This document shows, in pieces, positions 5,447-5,826 of a stretch of 5,826 nt of DNA (positions are counted from its first letter, which is position 1; each line of letters starts with the position of its first letter). The stretch lies in NCBI GenBank assembly GCA_030596245.1, contig JAUVKN010000267.1, forward strand, positions 1 to 5,826. Reading direction: 5' to 3'. The notes under the pieces are model-generated. The model was not told the DNA's origin, ran no database searches, and saw nothing but the letters and a program-made list of their open reading frames with translations. Both the position numbers and the translations under genes were made by a program. The stretch comes from Bacteroidia bacterium. Lineage in GTDB: Bacteria > Bacteroidota > Bacteroidia > Bacteroidales > GCA-2748055.

Positions 5447-5826
5447 ATGACAACAACCAGGACACCTTTACCAAAGGAGTTGACCTCTCCATCTGCGGAA
5501 TTTATCTCGATTTCGGAGAGTATCGGCCTCTATTGGTGGCAATGGGATCACAGGGAGCGTAAAATGATCCTGGGTCCGGGATTGATGAAGATCCTGGGTT
5601 TAGCTCCTGGTGAGTTTGATCACTCTCTCACATCACTCAGTAAAAATATTCATCCGGATGATATTGAAAAAAACAGAGAGAGGATGCGCCGCTTGATTCA
5701 GGGTGAGAGCGATCTTTACGAACTCGAATACAGGGTGAAGGATCCTCAGGGAGAGTGGCAATGGTATTATAACCGGGGGACCGTTAATCAGCGTGATGAA
5801 CATGGCAGGCCTGTTCATCTTGGTGG
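5447..5826 (+). CDS. PAS-domain signalling protein, N-terminal part, cut by window edge
   Basis: The frame is open from the ATG at 5447 to the right edge: 126 complete codons and no stop. After a short polar N-terminus, residues about 20-127 fit the PAS_3 fold. They contain ESIGLYWWQWD (24-34), a GLMKILGLAPGEF helix region (45-57), the hallmark IHPDDIEKN (68-76), and the closing strands LEYRVKDPQGEWQWYY (93-108) and NRGTV, then HGRPVHLG (119-126). There is no signal peptide or membrane segment at the start, so the sensor module is cytoplasmic so far. In Bacteroidota such N-termini most often belong to soluble or hybrid histidine kinases with several PAS domains, but a cyclase or other output is possible; the output lies outside the window. 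The bound ligand cannot be told. Confidence 0.85.
   Translation, partial: MTTTRTPLPKELTSPSAEFISISESIGLYWWQWDHRERKMILGPGLMKILGLAPGEFDHSLTSLSKNIHPDDIEKNRERMRRLIQGESDLYELEYRVKDPQGEWQWYYNRGTVNQRDEHGRPVHLG

Noticed and set aside
5633..5818. Open minus-strand frame of 61 codons at the right edge
   Set aside because: It is antisense to the PAS-domain coding frame and has no recognisable features.
1..5826. Search for CRISPR arrays, tRNA/rRNA, insertion sequences, phage or toxin-antitoxin genes
   Set aside because: No spaced repeats, cloverleaf candidates, transposase motifs or terminal inverted repeats were seen; the window is nearly filled by the genes listed.

Overview
The window reads as an ordinary chromosomal segment of a Bacteroidota bacterium, probably a Bacteroidales/Marinilabiliales-like lineage. 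The lineage is inferred from four things: a DUF4136 lipoprotein with a Tyr-Pro-Gly tract, a family I know mainly from this phylum; tandem Bacteroidota-style thioredoxins, one of them a lipoprotein; AT-rich leaders with no clear Shine-Dalgarno sequences; and upstream boxes matching the phylum's -7 promoter element TAnnTTTG. I cannot name a genus. Every gap between genes is shorter than 125 bases, and I see no RNA gene, insertion sequence, CRISPR array or phage gene.

Left block (minus strand, transcribed right to left): endonuclease IV (nfo, 2648-1803), pyruvate kinase (pyk, 1748-318), then an HD-domain phosphohydrolase-like gene that runs off the left edge (311-1). The HD gene begins only 6 bases after the pyk stop, so those two are probably co-transcribed. 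A promoter-like box lies in the 54-base nfo-pyk gap.

Middle block (plus strand): a divergent 119-base gap leads to a DUF4136 lipoprotein (2768-3439) and, 5 bases later, a small outer-membrane beta-barrel-like protein (3445-4026). They look like a two-gene cell-envelope operon. This pair converges, with only 9 bases between stops, on the next block.

Thioredoxin block (minus strand): a thioredoxin with an unusual CQPC active site (4987-4625), probably cytoplasmic, is followed 40 bases later by a paralogue with a CGPC active site and a lipoprotein signal (4584-4036). The pair looks like a local duplication whose products work in different compartments. Upstream of it is an 84-residue remnant of a DUF2461-family gene (5339-5085). 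Its beginning and end resemble the family's N- and C-termini, while the middle is missing in frame.

Right edge (plus strand): the first 126 codons of a PAS-domain signalling protein (5447 onward) run off the window.

I found no convincing new multi-gene system. The points most worth following up are the duplicated, relocalised thioredoxin pair with its CQPC variant, the internally deleted DUF2461 gene, and a TATCTTT(G/A) box found upstream of three genes.
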